Below, in pieces: positions 32,172 to 40,733 of a DNA stretch of 64,000 bases; the first letter of the stretch is position 1; each line of letters starts with the position of its first letter. The translations under genes and the position numbers were made by a program. The notes under the pieces were generated by a model. The model made no database searches, was not told the DNA's origin, and worked only from the letters and a program-made list of their open reading frames with translations. Source of the stretch: Lachnospiraceae bacterium UBA3316 (GTDB taxonomy: Bacteria; Bacillota; Clostridia; Lachnospirales; Lachnospiraceae); contig DESK01000052.1 of NCBI GenBank assembly GCA_002361955.1, positions 1-64,000 of the forward strand, given 5' to 3'.

Positions 32172-33328
32172 GTATGGGGTTAGATTTTAGCAAAACGGTT
32201 GTGCAGCAGCCTGCAGTCTCCGGGACGCCCGACACGAAAAATGAGGTGGCCGTGGTGGAGAAATACGATATCGTGGCTGACAGGCAGCAGATGAATGAGA
32301 CTCTGGTAAACTCGAAGGAAGTGGACGACCTGGTGAGCACCATCGAGATCGATAATCTGGAGACCATCGTAACCTTTGGCGCCCAGGCGGCGGAGGAGAT
32401 ATCCAAGGCTTCGGATGTGGTGTTAAACAGTATGAATATGTCTAAGATTGATGATTCCAGCCAGATGCTGAACGTCCTGGCGAAGATCATGGAGAAGTTC
32501 GATATCGACGAGATCCAGGAGGACAAGGGATTTTTTTCCAAGCTCTTCGGCAATGCCAGAAAGCAGCTGGATAAGATCCTGGAGAAATACCACACCATGG
32601 GCGACGAGGTGGACAAGATCTATGTGGAGCTGAAAAAGTATGAGTCGGAGATCAAGCAGTCCAACAGGAAATTAAATGAGATGTTTGACGCCAATGTGAG
32701 CTATTACCACGATCTGGTAAAGTACATACTGGCGGGTGAACAGGGATGCAGGGAGCTGGAGGATTATATCGCCAAACGGCAGGCAGATATGGATGCCACG
32801 GGAGATACCTCGATTCAGTTTGAGCTGACGGCCCTGCAGCAGGCGCTGATGATGCTGGAGCAGAGGACACAGGATCTGCGGACGGCGGAGAGCGTGGCCA
32901 TGCAGTCCATTCCCATGATAAAGACCATGGAATTTTCCAATATGAACCTGGTGCGCAAGATCAACTCCGCCTTTATCATCACCCTTCCGGTATTTAAGCA
33001 GGCGCTGGCCCAGGCGATTATGCTGAAGCGCCAGAAGATCCAGGCCGAGGCCATGTCCGCCCTGGACCAGAAGACCAACGAGATGCTGATCAAGAACGCC
33101 AAAAATACTGTGGAGCAGTCTAAGATGACGGCCAGGATGGCGGCGGGAAGCTCCATCAAGATCGAGACGCTGGAGACGACCTGGAGAACCATCGTGGACG
33201 GTATCGAGGAGACGAAACAGATCCAGGAGGACGCCAGAAGACAGCGCATAGAGGATCAGGCAAGGCTTGAGACGATCAAGCGGGAATTTAACAGCAGATA
33301 CGGAGGCGCGGAGCGTTTCCGGAAATAG
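32168..33328 (+). CDS. telA: TelA-family toxic-anion resistance protein
   Basis: The 386-aa protein is almost all helical and belongs to the TelA/KlaA family (FGAQAAEEISKASDVVLNSM, KLFGNARKQLDKILEKYHTM, ELTALQQALMMLEQRTQDLRTAE, TNEMLIKNAKNTVEQSKMTA). Family members associate with tellurite resistance and Ter stress responses; the biochemical role is unsettled. The ATGA overlap with yceG shows coupling, and three terD genes follow. Confidence 0.9.
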   Translation: MSMGLDFSKTVVQQPAVSGTPDTKNEVAVVEKYDIVADRQQMNETLVNSKEVDDLVSTIEIDNLETIVTFGAQAAEEISKASDVVLNSMNMSKIDDSSQMLNVLAKIMEKFDIDEIQEDKGFFSKLFGNARKQLDKILEKYHTMGDEVDKIYVELKKYESEIKQSNRKLNEMFDANVSYYHDLVKYILAGEQGCRELEDYIAKRQADMDATGDTSIQFELTALQQALMMLEQRTQDLRTAESVAMQSIPMIKTMEFSNMNLVRKINSAFIITLPVFKQALAQAIMLKRQKIQAEAMSALDQKTNEMLIKNAKNTVEQSKMTARMAAGSSIKIETLETTWRTIVDGIEETKQIQEDARRQRIEDQARLETIKREFNSRYGGAERFRK

Positions 33329-33352
33329 CTCAGGGCAGAAAGGAGAATCGAT

Positions 33353-33934
33353 ATGCCGATTAATTTACAGAAGGGGCAGAAGGTGGATCTCACAAAGGGG
33401 AACCCGAGCCTGAAAAATATCATGGTAGGTTTGGGCTGGGACGTAAACGCCTATGATTCGGGCGCGGATTTTGACCTGGACGCGGCAGCGTTCATGGTAG
33501 GGAAAAACGGAAAGTGCCCCACAGAAAAGGAATTTATCTTTTACGGGAATTTGGAGCATGCAAGCGGCGCGCTGAAGCATATGGGGGACAACCTGACAGG
33601 AGAAGGCGAGGGAGACGACGAGCAGATTGAGGTGGACCTGACGAAAATCCCCGCGAATGTGGACCGGGTAGTCTTTACCGTGACGATCTATGACGCGGAT
33701 GTGCGCAGACAGAATTTCGGGCAGGTATCCAATGCCTTTATCCGTATCGTGGATGAGGCGACAGACAGGGAATTGATCCGCTATGATTTAGGAGAGGATT
33801 TTTCCATAGAAACAGCAGTTGTGGTAGGCGAGCTGTACCGCCACAACGGGGAGTGGAAATTTAATGCGATCGGCAGCGGCTTCCAGGGAGGACTGGCGGC
33901 GCTGTGCGGCCATTATGGGATTGAGGTAGCCTAA
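33353..33934 (+). CDS. TerD-family protein 1
   Basis: The 193-aa protein begins MPINLQKGQKVDLTKGNPSL and has the family's calcium-site stretch GLGWDVN...DFDLDAAAFMV, later LTGEGEGDDEQIEVDL and the C-terminal WKFNAIGSGFQGGL. TerD proteins bind Ca2+ in the cytoplasm, possibly near the membrane with TerC-like or transport partners. AAAGGAGAA precedes the start. It is the closest to canonical TerD and very similar to the next gene, which suggests tandem duplication. Confidence 0.93.
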   Translation: MPINLQKGQKVDLTKGNPSLKNIMVGLGWDVNAYDSGADFDLDAAAFMVGKNGKCPTEKEFIFYGNLEHASGALKHMGDNLTGEGEGDDEQIEVDLTKIPANVDRVVFTVTIYDADVRRQNFGQVSNAFIRIVDEATDRELIRYDLGEDFSIETAVVVGELYRHNGEWKFNAIGSGFQGGLAALCGHYGIEVA

Positions 33935-33961
33935 GGGCTGCCGGAAAATGGAGGAAAGTAT

Positions 33962-34543
33962 ATGCCGATTAATTTACAAAAAGGACAGAAGGTCAGCCTG
34001 ACGAAAGGGAATCCGGGACTGACAAAGGTAGTAGTGGGACTTGGCTGGGACGTCAATCAGTTTGATACAGGCGGAAGCTTTGATTTGGACGCGGCGGCAT
34101 TTCTTGTGACGGACGCGGGAAAGGTGTCAAGGCCCGAGGATTTTGTGTTTTATGGAAACCTGACCCATCCTTCAGGCAGCGTCCAGCATATGGGGGACAA
34201 CCTGACGGGAGAGGGCGACGGGGACGACGAGCAGATTAAGGTGAACCTGGCCGCCGTTCCGTCCAATATCTCGAAGATCGTCTTCACTGTGACCATCTAC
34301 GACGCGGAAACCCGCAGGCAGAATTTCGGACAGGTAAACAACGCCTTCATCCGCATTTACAATGAGGAGACAGGGGCGGAGATGCTGCGTTACGATTTGG
34401 GGGAGGATTTCTCCATCGAGACGGCGGCAGTCTTTGGGGAGCTGTACAAAAACGGGAACGAATGGAAGTTCAACGCCATCGGCAGCGGCTACCAGGGGGG
34501 GCTGGCGGCCCTGTGCGCAAGCTACGGCGTGGATGTGGAATGA
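33962..34543 (+). CDS. TerD-family protein 2
   Basis: This 193-aa paralogue of the preceding gene has the same motifs (LGWDVNQFDTG...FDLDAAAFLV, NLTGEGDGDDEQ, WKFNAIGSGYQGGL). The acidic calcium-site residues are kept. It begins 28 bp after copy 1 with GGAGGAAAG. It probably forms mixed assemblies with the other TerD proteins, which is inference from family knowledge. Confidence 0.93.
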   Translation: MPINLQKGQKVSLTKGNPGLTKVVVGLGWDVNQFDTGGSFDLDAAAFLVTDAGKVSRPEDFVFYGNLTHPSGSVQHMGDNLTGEGDGDDEQIKVNLAAVPSNISKIVFTVTIYDAETRRQNFGQVNNAFIRIYNEETGAEMLRYDLGEDFSIETAAVFGELYKNGNEWKFNAIGSGYQGGLAALCASYGVDVE

Positions 34544-34586
34544 TAGGGATGGTCTAAGGATCCTGTAGACAAGGAGGGAAATAGAG

Positions 34587-35183
34587 ATGTCAGTAAGCTT
34601 GCAAAAGGGACAAAAGGTCAGCCTGACAAAGGAAAATGCCGGGCTTTCCAGGGTGATCGTAGGGCTTGGCTGGGACGAGGCGCCCAGAAGCACAGGCTTT
34701 GCCGGACTGTTCGCGCCGAAGCCGAAACCCATTGACTGTGACGCTTCCGCTCTTCTTCTGAAGGGAGGAAGGCTTTGCGAAAACAAGGATGTGGTGTACT
34801 TTGGCAACTTAACCCACAAGACGGGTACCGTCAAGCATATGGGGGACAACCTGACAGGAGCAGGCGAGGGCGATGACGAGCAGATCGTGATCGAGCTTGC
34901 GAAGGTTCCAGCGGAATATGACAGGATTGTCTTTGTGGTAAATATTTACCAGGCCTATAAGAGAGAGCAGCATTTCGGCATGATCAGGAACGCTTTCATC
35001 CGTCTTGTGGACGGCAGGAATAACAGGGAGCTGTGCAAGTACAGCCTGACAGACGATTATTCCGGTATGACCGCTATGGTGTTTGGGGAGGTCTACCGCC
35101 ATAACGGCGAATGGAAATTCAGCGCCATCGGCCAGGGTACCAACGATGGAAGCATCGGAGATCTGGCGAAAAGGTATTTATAA
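34587..35183 (+). CDS. Divergent TerD-family protein 3
   Basis: The 198-aa protein keeps the start (SLQKGQKVSLTKENAGL) and HMGDNLTGAGEGDDEQ, but its calcium loop carries an insertion, GWDEAPRSTGFAGLFAPKPK, before IDCDASALLL. The FDLD of copies 1 and 2 is thus IDCD, and the C-terminus differs (GQGTNDGSIGDL). It may have altered metal binding or a partner-contact loop. It precedes the P-type ATPase by 21 bp. Confidence 0.9.
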   Translation: MSVSLQKGQKVSLTKENAGLSRVIVGLGWDEAPRSTGFAGLFAPKPKPIDCDASALLLKGGRLCENKDVVYFGNLTHKTGTVKHMGDNLTGAGEGDDEQIVIELAKVPAEYDRIVFVVNIYQAYKREQHFGMIRNAFIRLVDGRNNRELCKYSLTDDYSGMTAMVFGEVYRHNGEWKFSAIGQGTNDGSIGDLAKRYL

Positions 35184-35204
35184 AAAAGGAGAGATTAGAA
35201 GACT

Positions 35205-37874
35205 ATGAAATTTAACGGACTTACCGACAAAGAGGTAGAAGCCTCGCGGCAGCAGTACGGTTCCAACGTCATCCCTGATTCGGAGCCTACGACCTTTTGG
35301 CAGGAGTTTAAGGAGACCTTCAGTGATCCCATGATCCGCATCCTGCTGGCGATCGCGGCCCTGATGATCGTGATGTTTTTCTTCGGCTACGCAGAGATCT
35401 ACGAGCCCCTGGGAACGATCGCAGCTGTCCTGATCGTGGCTGTGGTGTCAGCCAAGACGGGAGTGGCCAGCGACACAAAGTACCGCCAGCTAAAGGACAG
35501 CACGGAGAAGGACAAGTGTAAGGTGCACAGAAACGGCCTGGTGACGGTCATCGACGTGGACGATGTGGTTGTGGGGGACAAGGTGCTTCTGCAGTCGGGA
35601 GATAAGGTTCCGGCGGACGGCGTTCTGATCTCCGGAAACCTGCGGGTGGACAATTCTGCCTTAAACGGAGAGGCAGAGGAATGTAAAAAGACGGCGGCCG
35701 CGGAAAATTTCCAGCTGGCCGATGATATCACAGGAGATACCTTTGTGGACAAGCATTCCCTGTTCCGGGGAGCCGTGGTGTTCGACGGCGAAGGAATCCT
35801 CGATGTGCGGAAGGTCGGCCTCAAGACCATGATGGGTAAGATGGCCGAGGAGATGCAGGAGGACGAGCCGGATTCTCCGCTGAAGGTGAAACTGTCTAAG
35901 CTTGCGAAGCAGATCTCCACCTTCGGTTACATCGGCGCGATTGTGATCGCCGTGCTGTACTTCGCCTACTTTATCGTATCGGCGGGAGGCGTTTCCGCGT
36001 ATTTCTCCATCGGTTTTCAGGAAGTGATTAAGGATATTGTGGAGGCCGTATCGCTGGCAGTCGTGATCATCGTCTGCGCAGTGCCGGAAGGGCTGCCTCT
36101 GATGATCTCTCTTGTATTGATGCAGAATACCAGCAAGATGCTGGACCACAACGTGCTGGTCCGTAAGGCGGAAGGTATCGAGACAGCCGGTTCCCTGAAC
36201 ATTCTCTTCAGCGATAAGACGGGAACGATCACAAAGGGAAGGCTGGAAGTGGTGGATTTCTTTACGGCGGATGGAAATTCCATTCCCCTGGCGGACCTTG
36301 GAAAACACAGCAAGGTAAAAGCCATGGTGGATCTGGCTATCGGAAAGAATACCCAGTCCATGTTTGACGCTTCTCACAGGGTCATCGGAGGAAACGCCAC
36401 CGACCAGGCCCTGATGAAGTTCATCGGCGAGCAGACCTTCCAGGCGCTGGCCGGGGACAAAGACTGTGTGGTGACGGCCAGCCAGGGCTTCAACTCTGCC
36501 AATAAATTCAGCCAGGCAAGAATCGAGAGCCAGGGCAAGACCTTCTACAAGGGCGCCCCGGAGAGGCTTTTGGCGGCGGCGTCCCGGTACATGGATGAAA
36601 ACGGAAAGCTTCATGATCTGGATATGGAGGTGCTTAACCGAAAGATCGACGAGCTGGCTTCAAAGGCCATGCGTGTGCTGGCCTTCGGATATTCGGAGAA
36701 ACCCCTGGAGGAGAACAGGATCAACGATGACGTGGTGATCATCGGTTTGGTAGGTATCCGGGATGATGTGCGCCCCGAGGCAAAGGAAGCGATACAGCTG
36801 GTGCAGCGGGCAGGCATCCAGGTCGTTATGATCACGGGAGACAGGCTGGAGACGGCGGTGGCCATTGCCAAGGACGCAGGCCTTCTGCGGGAAGCTTCCG
36901 ACAAGGCCCTCTCCTCTGCCCAGCTCAATGAGATGTCCGATGAGGAATTAAAGAAGATCATCCCCCATATCCGCGTGATCGCCAGGGCCCTTCCTACGGA
37001 TAAGTCCAGGATGGTAAGGCTCTGCCAGGAGATGAACCTTGTAGTAGGTATGACGGGAGACGGCGTGAACGATTCTCCGGCCTTAAAGAGGGCTGACGTG
37101 GGCTTCGCTATGGGAAGCGGCACAGAGGCTGCCAAGGAGGCAGGAAAGATCGTAATCCTGGATGACAACTTCAAGTCCATCAAGGACGCTATCTGGTACG
37201 GCAGGACGATCTACCACAATATCTTAAAGTTCTGCAAGTTCCAGCTGGTGATCAATGTGGCGGCCGTGGTAGTCAGCGCGATCGCTCCCTTCTTCGGCGT
37301 GGAAGAGCCCCTGAAGGTTACCCATCTGCTCTTTGTCAACCTGGTGATGGACAGCCTGGGCGCAATCATGCTGGGCAATGAGCCGGCGCTGAAGAAATAT
37401 ATGACGGAAAAGCCCAGGCGCAGGGATGAAAATATTGTCAGCAGGCCGATGATGTCCCAGATCTGTATCATGGGCGCATGGCTGGTGGCTGTCAGCTTCG
37501 CCTTTTTAAAGCTTCCGTTCTTTGCAGGACTTTTTGAAAACCATGAGCAGCATTTGACAGGCTACTTCGTGCTGTTTATTGTCAGCGCTCTGTTTAACGG
37601 CTTCAATGTCCGGGACGACGGGTTCGGTATTTTCAAGGGACTGAAGGAGAATCCCGGTTTCCTGCGTGTGCTTCTGCTGATCATGGCGGTACAGTTCGTG
37701 ATCGTAAACGCGGCCCTGATTCCGCTGGCTCCCTTCCAGTGGATCGGAAATATGTTCAGCTGTACACCGTTCGGCATCAAGGGCTGGATCGCCGTGATCC
37801 TGCTGGCCCTGACTATGATCCCGGTGGATCTGGTAAGGAAGGCTTTGACAGGACAGAGCGGCAATACAAAATAG
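35205..37874 (+). CDS. Calcium-type P-type ATPase
   Basis: The 889-aa membrane pump has the N-terminal cation-ATPase domain (LTDKEVEASRQQYGSNVI), membrane helices, the TGE-like loop (SALNGEAEE), the ion site PEGLP in helix 4, phospho-Asp337 in FSDKTGT, and hinge MTGDGVNDSPALKRADVG. This is the type IIA/B Ca2+-transporter pattern. Expected role is Ca2+ (or Mn2+) export driven by ATP. Its place directly after three terD genes, where other systems carry terC, suggests it handles the metal linked to TerD. A strong terminator follows. Confidence 0.92.
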   Translation: MKFNGLTDKEVEASRQQYGSNVIPDSEPTTFWQEFKETFSDPMIRILLAIAALMIVMFFFGYAEIYEPLGTIAAVLIVAVVSAKTGVASDTKYRQLKDSTEKDKCKVHRNGLVTVIDVDDVVVGDKVLLQSGDKVPADGVLISGNLRVDNSALNGEAEECKKTAAAENFQLADDITGDTFVDKHSLFRGAVVFDGEGILDVRKVGLKTMMGKMAEEMQEDEPDSPLKVKLSKLAKQISTFGYIGAIVIAVLYFAYFIVSAGGVSAYFSIGFQEVIKDIVEAVSLAVVIIVCAVPEGLPLMISLVLMQNTSKMLDHNVLVRKAEGIETAGSLNILFSDKTGTITKGRLEVVDFFTADGNSIPLADLGKHSKVKAMVDLAIGKNTQSMFDASHRVIGGNATDQALMKFIGEQTFQALAGDKDCVVTASQGFNSANKFSQARIESQGKTFYKGAPERLLAAASRYMDENGKLHDLDMEVLNRKIDELASKAMRVLAFGYSEKPLEENRINDDVVIIGLVGIRDDVRPEAKEAIQLVQRAGIQVVMITGDRLETAVAIAKDAGLLREASDKALSSAQLNEMSDEELKKIIPHIRVIARALPTDKSRMVRLCQEMNLVVGMTGDGVNDSPALKRADVGFAMGSGTEAAKEAGKIVILDDNFKSIKDAIWYGRTIYHNILKFCKFQLVINVAAVVVSAIAPFFGVEEPLKVTHLLFVNLVMDSLGAIMLGNEPALKKYMTEKPRRRDENIVSRPMMSQICIMGAWLVAVSFAFLKLPFFAGLFENHEQHLTGYFVLFIVSALFNGFNVRDDGFGIFKGLKENPGFLRVLLLIMAVQFVIVNAALIPLAPFQWIGNMFSCTPFGIKGWIAVILLALTMIPVDLVRKALTGQSGNTK

Positions 37875-37900
37875 AGGGAACAAAAGTATAGGGAAGTCCG

Positions 37901-37953
37901 ATATCCTGTGGAAACCATGCGGCAGAAACGTGTGGTTCCACGGGATATTTTTT
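37901..37953 (+). terminator. Terminator of the Ter/ATPase operon
   Basis: ATATCCTGTGGAAACCA pairs with TGGTTCCACGGGATAT with small mismatches, followed by TTTTTT. Confidence 0.9.
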
Positions 37954-37996
37954 GGCTTCCGTGTCAAAAGTCCAAATTCACGGCTTACATTTTCTG

Positions 37997-38025
37997 TTCA
38001 TCAGAAAGTTTTCCTGTGCTATAAT
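37997..38025 (+). promoter_or_regulatory. Promoter before the HAD/two-component genes
   Basis: TTCATC (37997-38002), a 17-base spacer, TATAAT (38020-38025). The -35 is weak. Confidence 0.5.
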
Positions 38026-38074
38026 GGGAAAAACTACAGGCAGCTGCCGCAGAGGGCGGAAGGAGGCAGAGGGA

Positions 38075-38848
38075 TTGATCGCATTTCACACAGATTTGGA
38101 CAATACGCTGATATTTTCTTACAGGCATGACATCGGGACAAGGAAACGGTGTGTGGAGCTTTACCAGGGGCGGGAGGTGTCCTTTGTCACGGAGAGGACG
38201 GCGGAGCTTCTGAAAAGGCTTCCGGAGGAGATCGTGCTGATCCCCACCACGACCAGGATGGAGGAGCAGTACCGGAGGATCGACCTGGGGATCGGGACGC
38301 CCGCCTATGCCCTGGTGTGTAACGGCGGGGTGCTGCTCGTAGACGGGCAGGAGGAGGAAGGCTGGTACCGGGAATCCATGGAGCTGGTCGCGGAGTGCAA
38401 GGAGGAGCTTGCCCGGGCGGAGGGGCTCCTTCGCCGTGACCCGGACAGGAGCTTTGAGGTCAGGAATATCCGGGAGCTGTTTCTCTTTACGAAAAGTGAG
38501 AAGCCGGAGCTGTCCGCCGGCAGGCTGCGCCGGGCGCTGGACCTGGGGAAGATGGAGGTATTTACGAACGGATGTAAGGTCTACGTCCTCCCGAAAAGGC
38601 TGAATAAGGGGGAGGCCCTCCGGCGGTTCCGCAGGAGGTTTTCGCCGGAGCTGGTGCTTGCCGCCGGGGACAACGCCTTTGATGTGCCCATGCTGGAGGC
38701 GGCGGACGGGGGGTTTGCCCCGGAGGCTCTGGGAAGGGGGCGGGTGTCCGGCGGACAGGTGCGCTTTTTGGGGCCGGAAGGGATCTTTTCGGAGCTTATG
38801 CTGGAGGAGGTTTACCGGGCGGCCGGCAAAATCCCGCCCTTGGGGTAG
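38075..38848 (+). CDS. HAD-family phosphatase linked to the Ter module
   Basis: The 257-aa protein starts at TTG 38075 (reads LIAFHTDLDNTLIFSY), chosen because AGGAGG lies 8 bp ahead and the HAD motif I DLDNT must be near the N-terminus. Motif II is PTTTRM and motif IV LAAGDNAFDVPMLEAA, as in Cof/sucrose-phosphatase-like HAD enzymes. HAD phosphatases are a recurrent member of the Ter biosynthetic module, so it may remove the phosphate left by the PRTase products. That is inference from position. Confidence 0.75.
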   Translation: MIAFHTDLDNTLIFSYRHDIGTRKRCVELYQGREVSFVTERTAELLKRLPEEIVLIPTTTRMEEQYRRIDLGIGTPAYALVCNGGVLLVDGQEEEGWYRESMELVAECKEELARAEGLLRRDPDRSFEVRNIRELFLFTKSEKPELSAGRLRRALDLGKMEVFTNGCKVYVLPKRLNKGEALRRFRRRFSPELVLAAGDNAFDVPMLEAADGGFAPEALGRGRVSGGQVRFLGPEGIFSELMLEEVYRAAGKIPPLG

Positions 38849-38882
38849 GGGCAGAAAGAACGGGTAAGTGACAGGAGGGGCT

Positions 38883-39554
38883 ATGTATCGGATATTGATC
38901 GTGGAGGATGACAGGGTCATCGCGGAAATGGTAAAGAAACATATGGAAAGCTGGGGCTATGAGGTCCGCTGCGTGGAGGACTTCAAGAACGTGCTGGGGG
39001 AGTTTGCCGCTTTTTCCCCGCAGCTTGTGCTGCTGGATATCTCCCTGCCCTTTTTCAACGGTTATCACTGGTGCAGCCAGATCCGCCAGATTTCAAAGAC
39101 GCCGGTGATTTTTCTGTCCTCGGCGTCGGATAACATGAACATCGTTATGGCCATCAACATGGGAGGGGATGATTTTGTGGCCAAGCCCTTTGATCTGAAC
39201 GTGCTGATGGCGAAGGTGCAGGCCATGCTCCGGCGGACCTATGACTTTGGAGGGCAGACGGGGATCTTTGAGCACAGGGGCGTCATTTTGAACCTCTCGG
39301 ATACCTCCGTATATTATGAGGGGCATAAGGTGGAGCTCACAAAAAATGAATTTAAGATCCTTCAGATCCTTATGGAGCAGAAGGGCAGTGTGGTGAGCCG
39401 GGACAGGCTGATGACGAGGCTGTGGGAGACGGACAGCTATGTGGACGACAACACGCTGACGGTGAACGTGACAAGGCTTCGAAAGAGGCTGGAGGAAGCG
39501 GGGGTGCGGGATTTTATCGTCACAAAGAAAGGGATGGGATATCTGATTGGCTGA
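38883..39554 (+). CDS. BceR-like response regulator
   Basis: The 223-aa OmpR-type regulator starts at ATG 38883 after GACAGGAGGGG. The receiver has EDD, phospho-Asp in LLDISLPF and KPFD; the winged-helix output is LTKNEFKILQILMEQKGSVVSR...TRLRKRLEE. It pairs with the next gene's kinase and likely activates the ABC transporter through the inverted repeat at 40588-40609, which fits the BceR consensus. Confidence 0.9.
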   Translation: MYRILIVEDDRVIAEMVKKHMESWGYEVRCVEDFKNVLGEFAAFSPQLVLLDISLPFFNGYHWCSQIRQISKTPVIFLSSASDNMNIVMAINMGGDDFVAKPFDLNVLMAKVQAMLRRTYDFGGQTGIFEHRGVILNLSDTSVYYEGHKVELTKNEFKILQILMEQKGSVVSRDRLMTRLWETDSYVDDNTLTVNVTRLRKRLEEAGVRDFIVTKKGMGYLIG

Positions 39555-39588
39555 CAGGCTGTGTAAGAAAGGAGAGGCAGGGCGGAGC

Positions 39589-40584
39589 ATGAAGGAGTTA
39601 GCGGGCTATATCAGAATGAATAAAAAGGGAATGAAGGGGATGCTTCTGTGGATCGGAATTTTTTTGGCTGTTTTTCTGCTTTCCGGTCTGCCGGTGGCGG
39701 CGGTGGGCTATGGGCTGCTGCTGTTTGTCGCAGTGGCAGGGGGCGGCATCCTTCTTGATTTCAGGCGGTATGTGGCCAGGAGGGTCAGGCTGGCGGAGGA
39801 AAAGAAGTCGGTGGGGATTTCCCTGGAGCAGCTGCCTGAGGCGGAGAATCCCCTGGAGGAGAGATATCAGGAGCTGCTCGCGGAGCTTTTCCGGCAGAAA
39901 TGCCAGGCTAAGTCGGAGTATGACAGCCGCTATACGGAGATGGTGGATTACTATACCATGTGGGTGCATCAGGTCAAGACGCCCATAGCGGCTATGCGGC
40001 TGCTCCTCCAGGCGGAAGATACGCCGGATAAGGCGGAGCTGGCGGAACAGCTTTTCAAGACGGAGGAATATGTGGGGATGGTGCTGCAGTATCTGCGGAT
40101 CGGGGATATCGGCTCGGATCTGAAGATCCGCCGGTATGAGCTGGACGCGATTGTGCGCCAGGCTGTGAGGAAGTACTCGTCCAGCTTTATCCACAGAAGG
40201 CTGGGGCTGGATTATCAGGAGCTTGGCTGCCAGGTGGTCACCGACGAAAAGTGGCTGTGTTTTGTGGTGGAGCAGATTCTCTCCAACGCGATAAAATATA
40301 CCAGGGAGGGGAAGATCTCCATTTACATGGATCCTGCCCGCTCAAAGACGCTGATCATCCGTGATACGGGGATCGGCATCGAGCAGGAGGACCTGCCCCG
40401 GATTTTTGAGAAGGGGTTTACGGGGTATAACGGCCGCACGGATAAGAAGTCCACGGGCATCGGCCTCTATCTGTGCAAGCGCATTATGAATAAGCTAAAC
40501 CACAGGCTGGAGATCACCTCCGAGGTGGGGAAGGGCACCCAGGTGGCGCTGGGGCTGGACTCCGCAAAGCTGGAGATCGATTGA
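39589..40584 (+). CDS. BceS-like intramembrane-sensing histidine kinase
   Basis: The 331-aa protein starts at ATG 39589 (MKELAGYIRMNKKG) after AAAGGAGAGG. Two closely spaced membrane helices (about 17-55) with almost no external loop are typical of intramembrane-sensing kinases. HisKA has MWVHQVKTPIAAM; ATPase boxes are ILSNAIKY, IRDTGIG and STGIGLYL. Such kinases read the state of their ABC transporter during peptide antibiotic stress. Confidence 0.9.
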   Translation: MKELAGYIRMNKKGMKGMLLWIGIFLAVFLLSGLPVAAVGYGLLLFVAVAGGGILLDFRRYVARRVRLAEEKKSVGISLEQLPEAENPLEERYQELLAELFRQKCQAKSEYDSRYTEMVDYYTMWVHQVKTPIAAMRLLLQAEDTPDKAELAEQLFKTEEYVGMVLQYLRIGDIGSDLKIRRYELDAIVRQAVRKYSSSFIHRRLGLDYQELGCQVVTDEKWLCFVVEQILSNAIKYTREGKISIYMDPARSKTLIIRDTGIGIEQEDLPRIFEKGFTGYNGRTDKKSTGIGLYLCKRIMNKLNHRLEITSEVGKGTQVALGLDSAKLEID

Positions 40585-40587
40585 AGT

Positions 40588-40609
40588 AACCTTACAAGAA
40601 TGTAAGGTT
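40588..40609. promoter_or_regulatory. BceR-type operator
   Basis: AACCTTACA-AGAA-TGTAAGGTT is a perfect inverted repeat containing TTACA-N4-TGTAA, the known BceR-like consensus. It is 27 bp upstream of the -35 of the transporter promoter. A half-site TGTAAG follows at 40621. Confidence 0.85.
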
Positions 40610-40635
40610 TCCCAGGGAATTGTAAGCCAGGAAAA

Positions 40636-40664
40636 TGGCAGGCAGTTCCCTGTTTTGTTATACT
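40636..40664 (+). promoter_or_regulatory. Regulated promoter of the BceAB-like transporter
   Basis: TGGCAG (40636-40641), a 17-base spacer, TATACT (40659-40664). The poor -35 and nearby operator suggest activator dependence. Confidence 0.65.
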
Positions 40665-40733
40665 TTCCCTGACGGCGATAAAGAAAGCGGCCCCCTTTGG
40701 GGGCGGCGTGTGATAAAAAAGGAGGCTGTGAAC

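Noticed and set aside
26541..38848. The Ter region as a classical anti-phage operon
   Set aside because: No nuclease, sensor or abortive effector is present; the enzymes point to metabolite synthesis and metal handling, so a defence role would be speculation.
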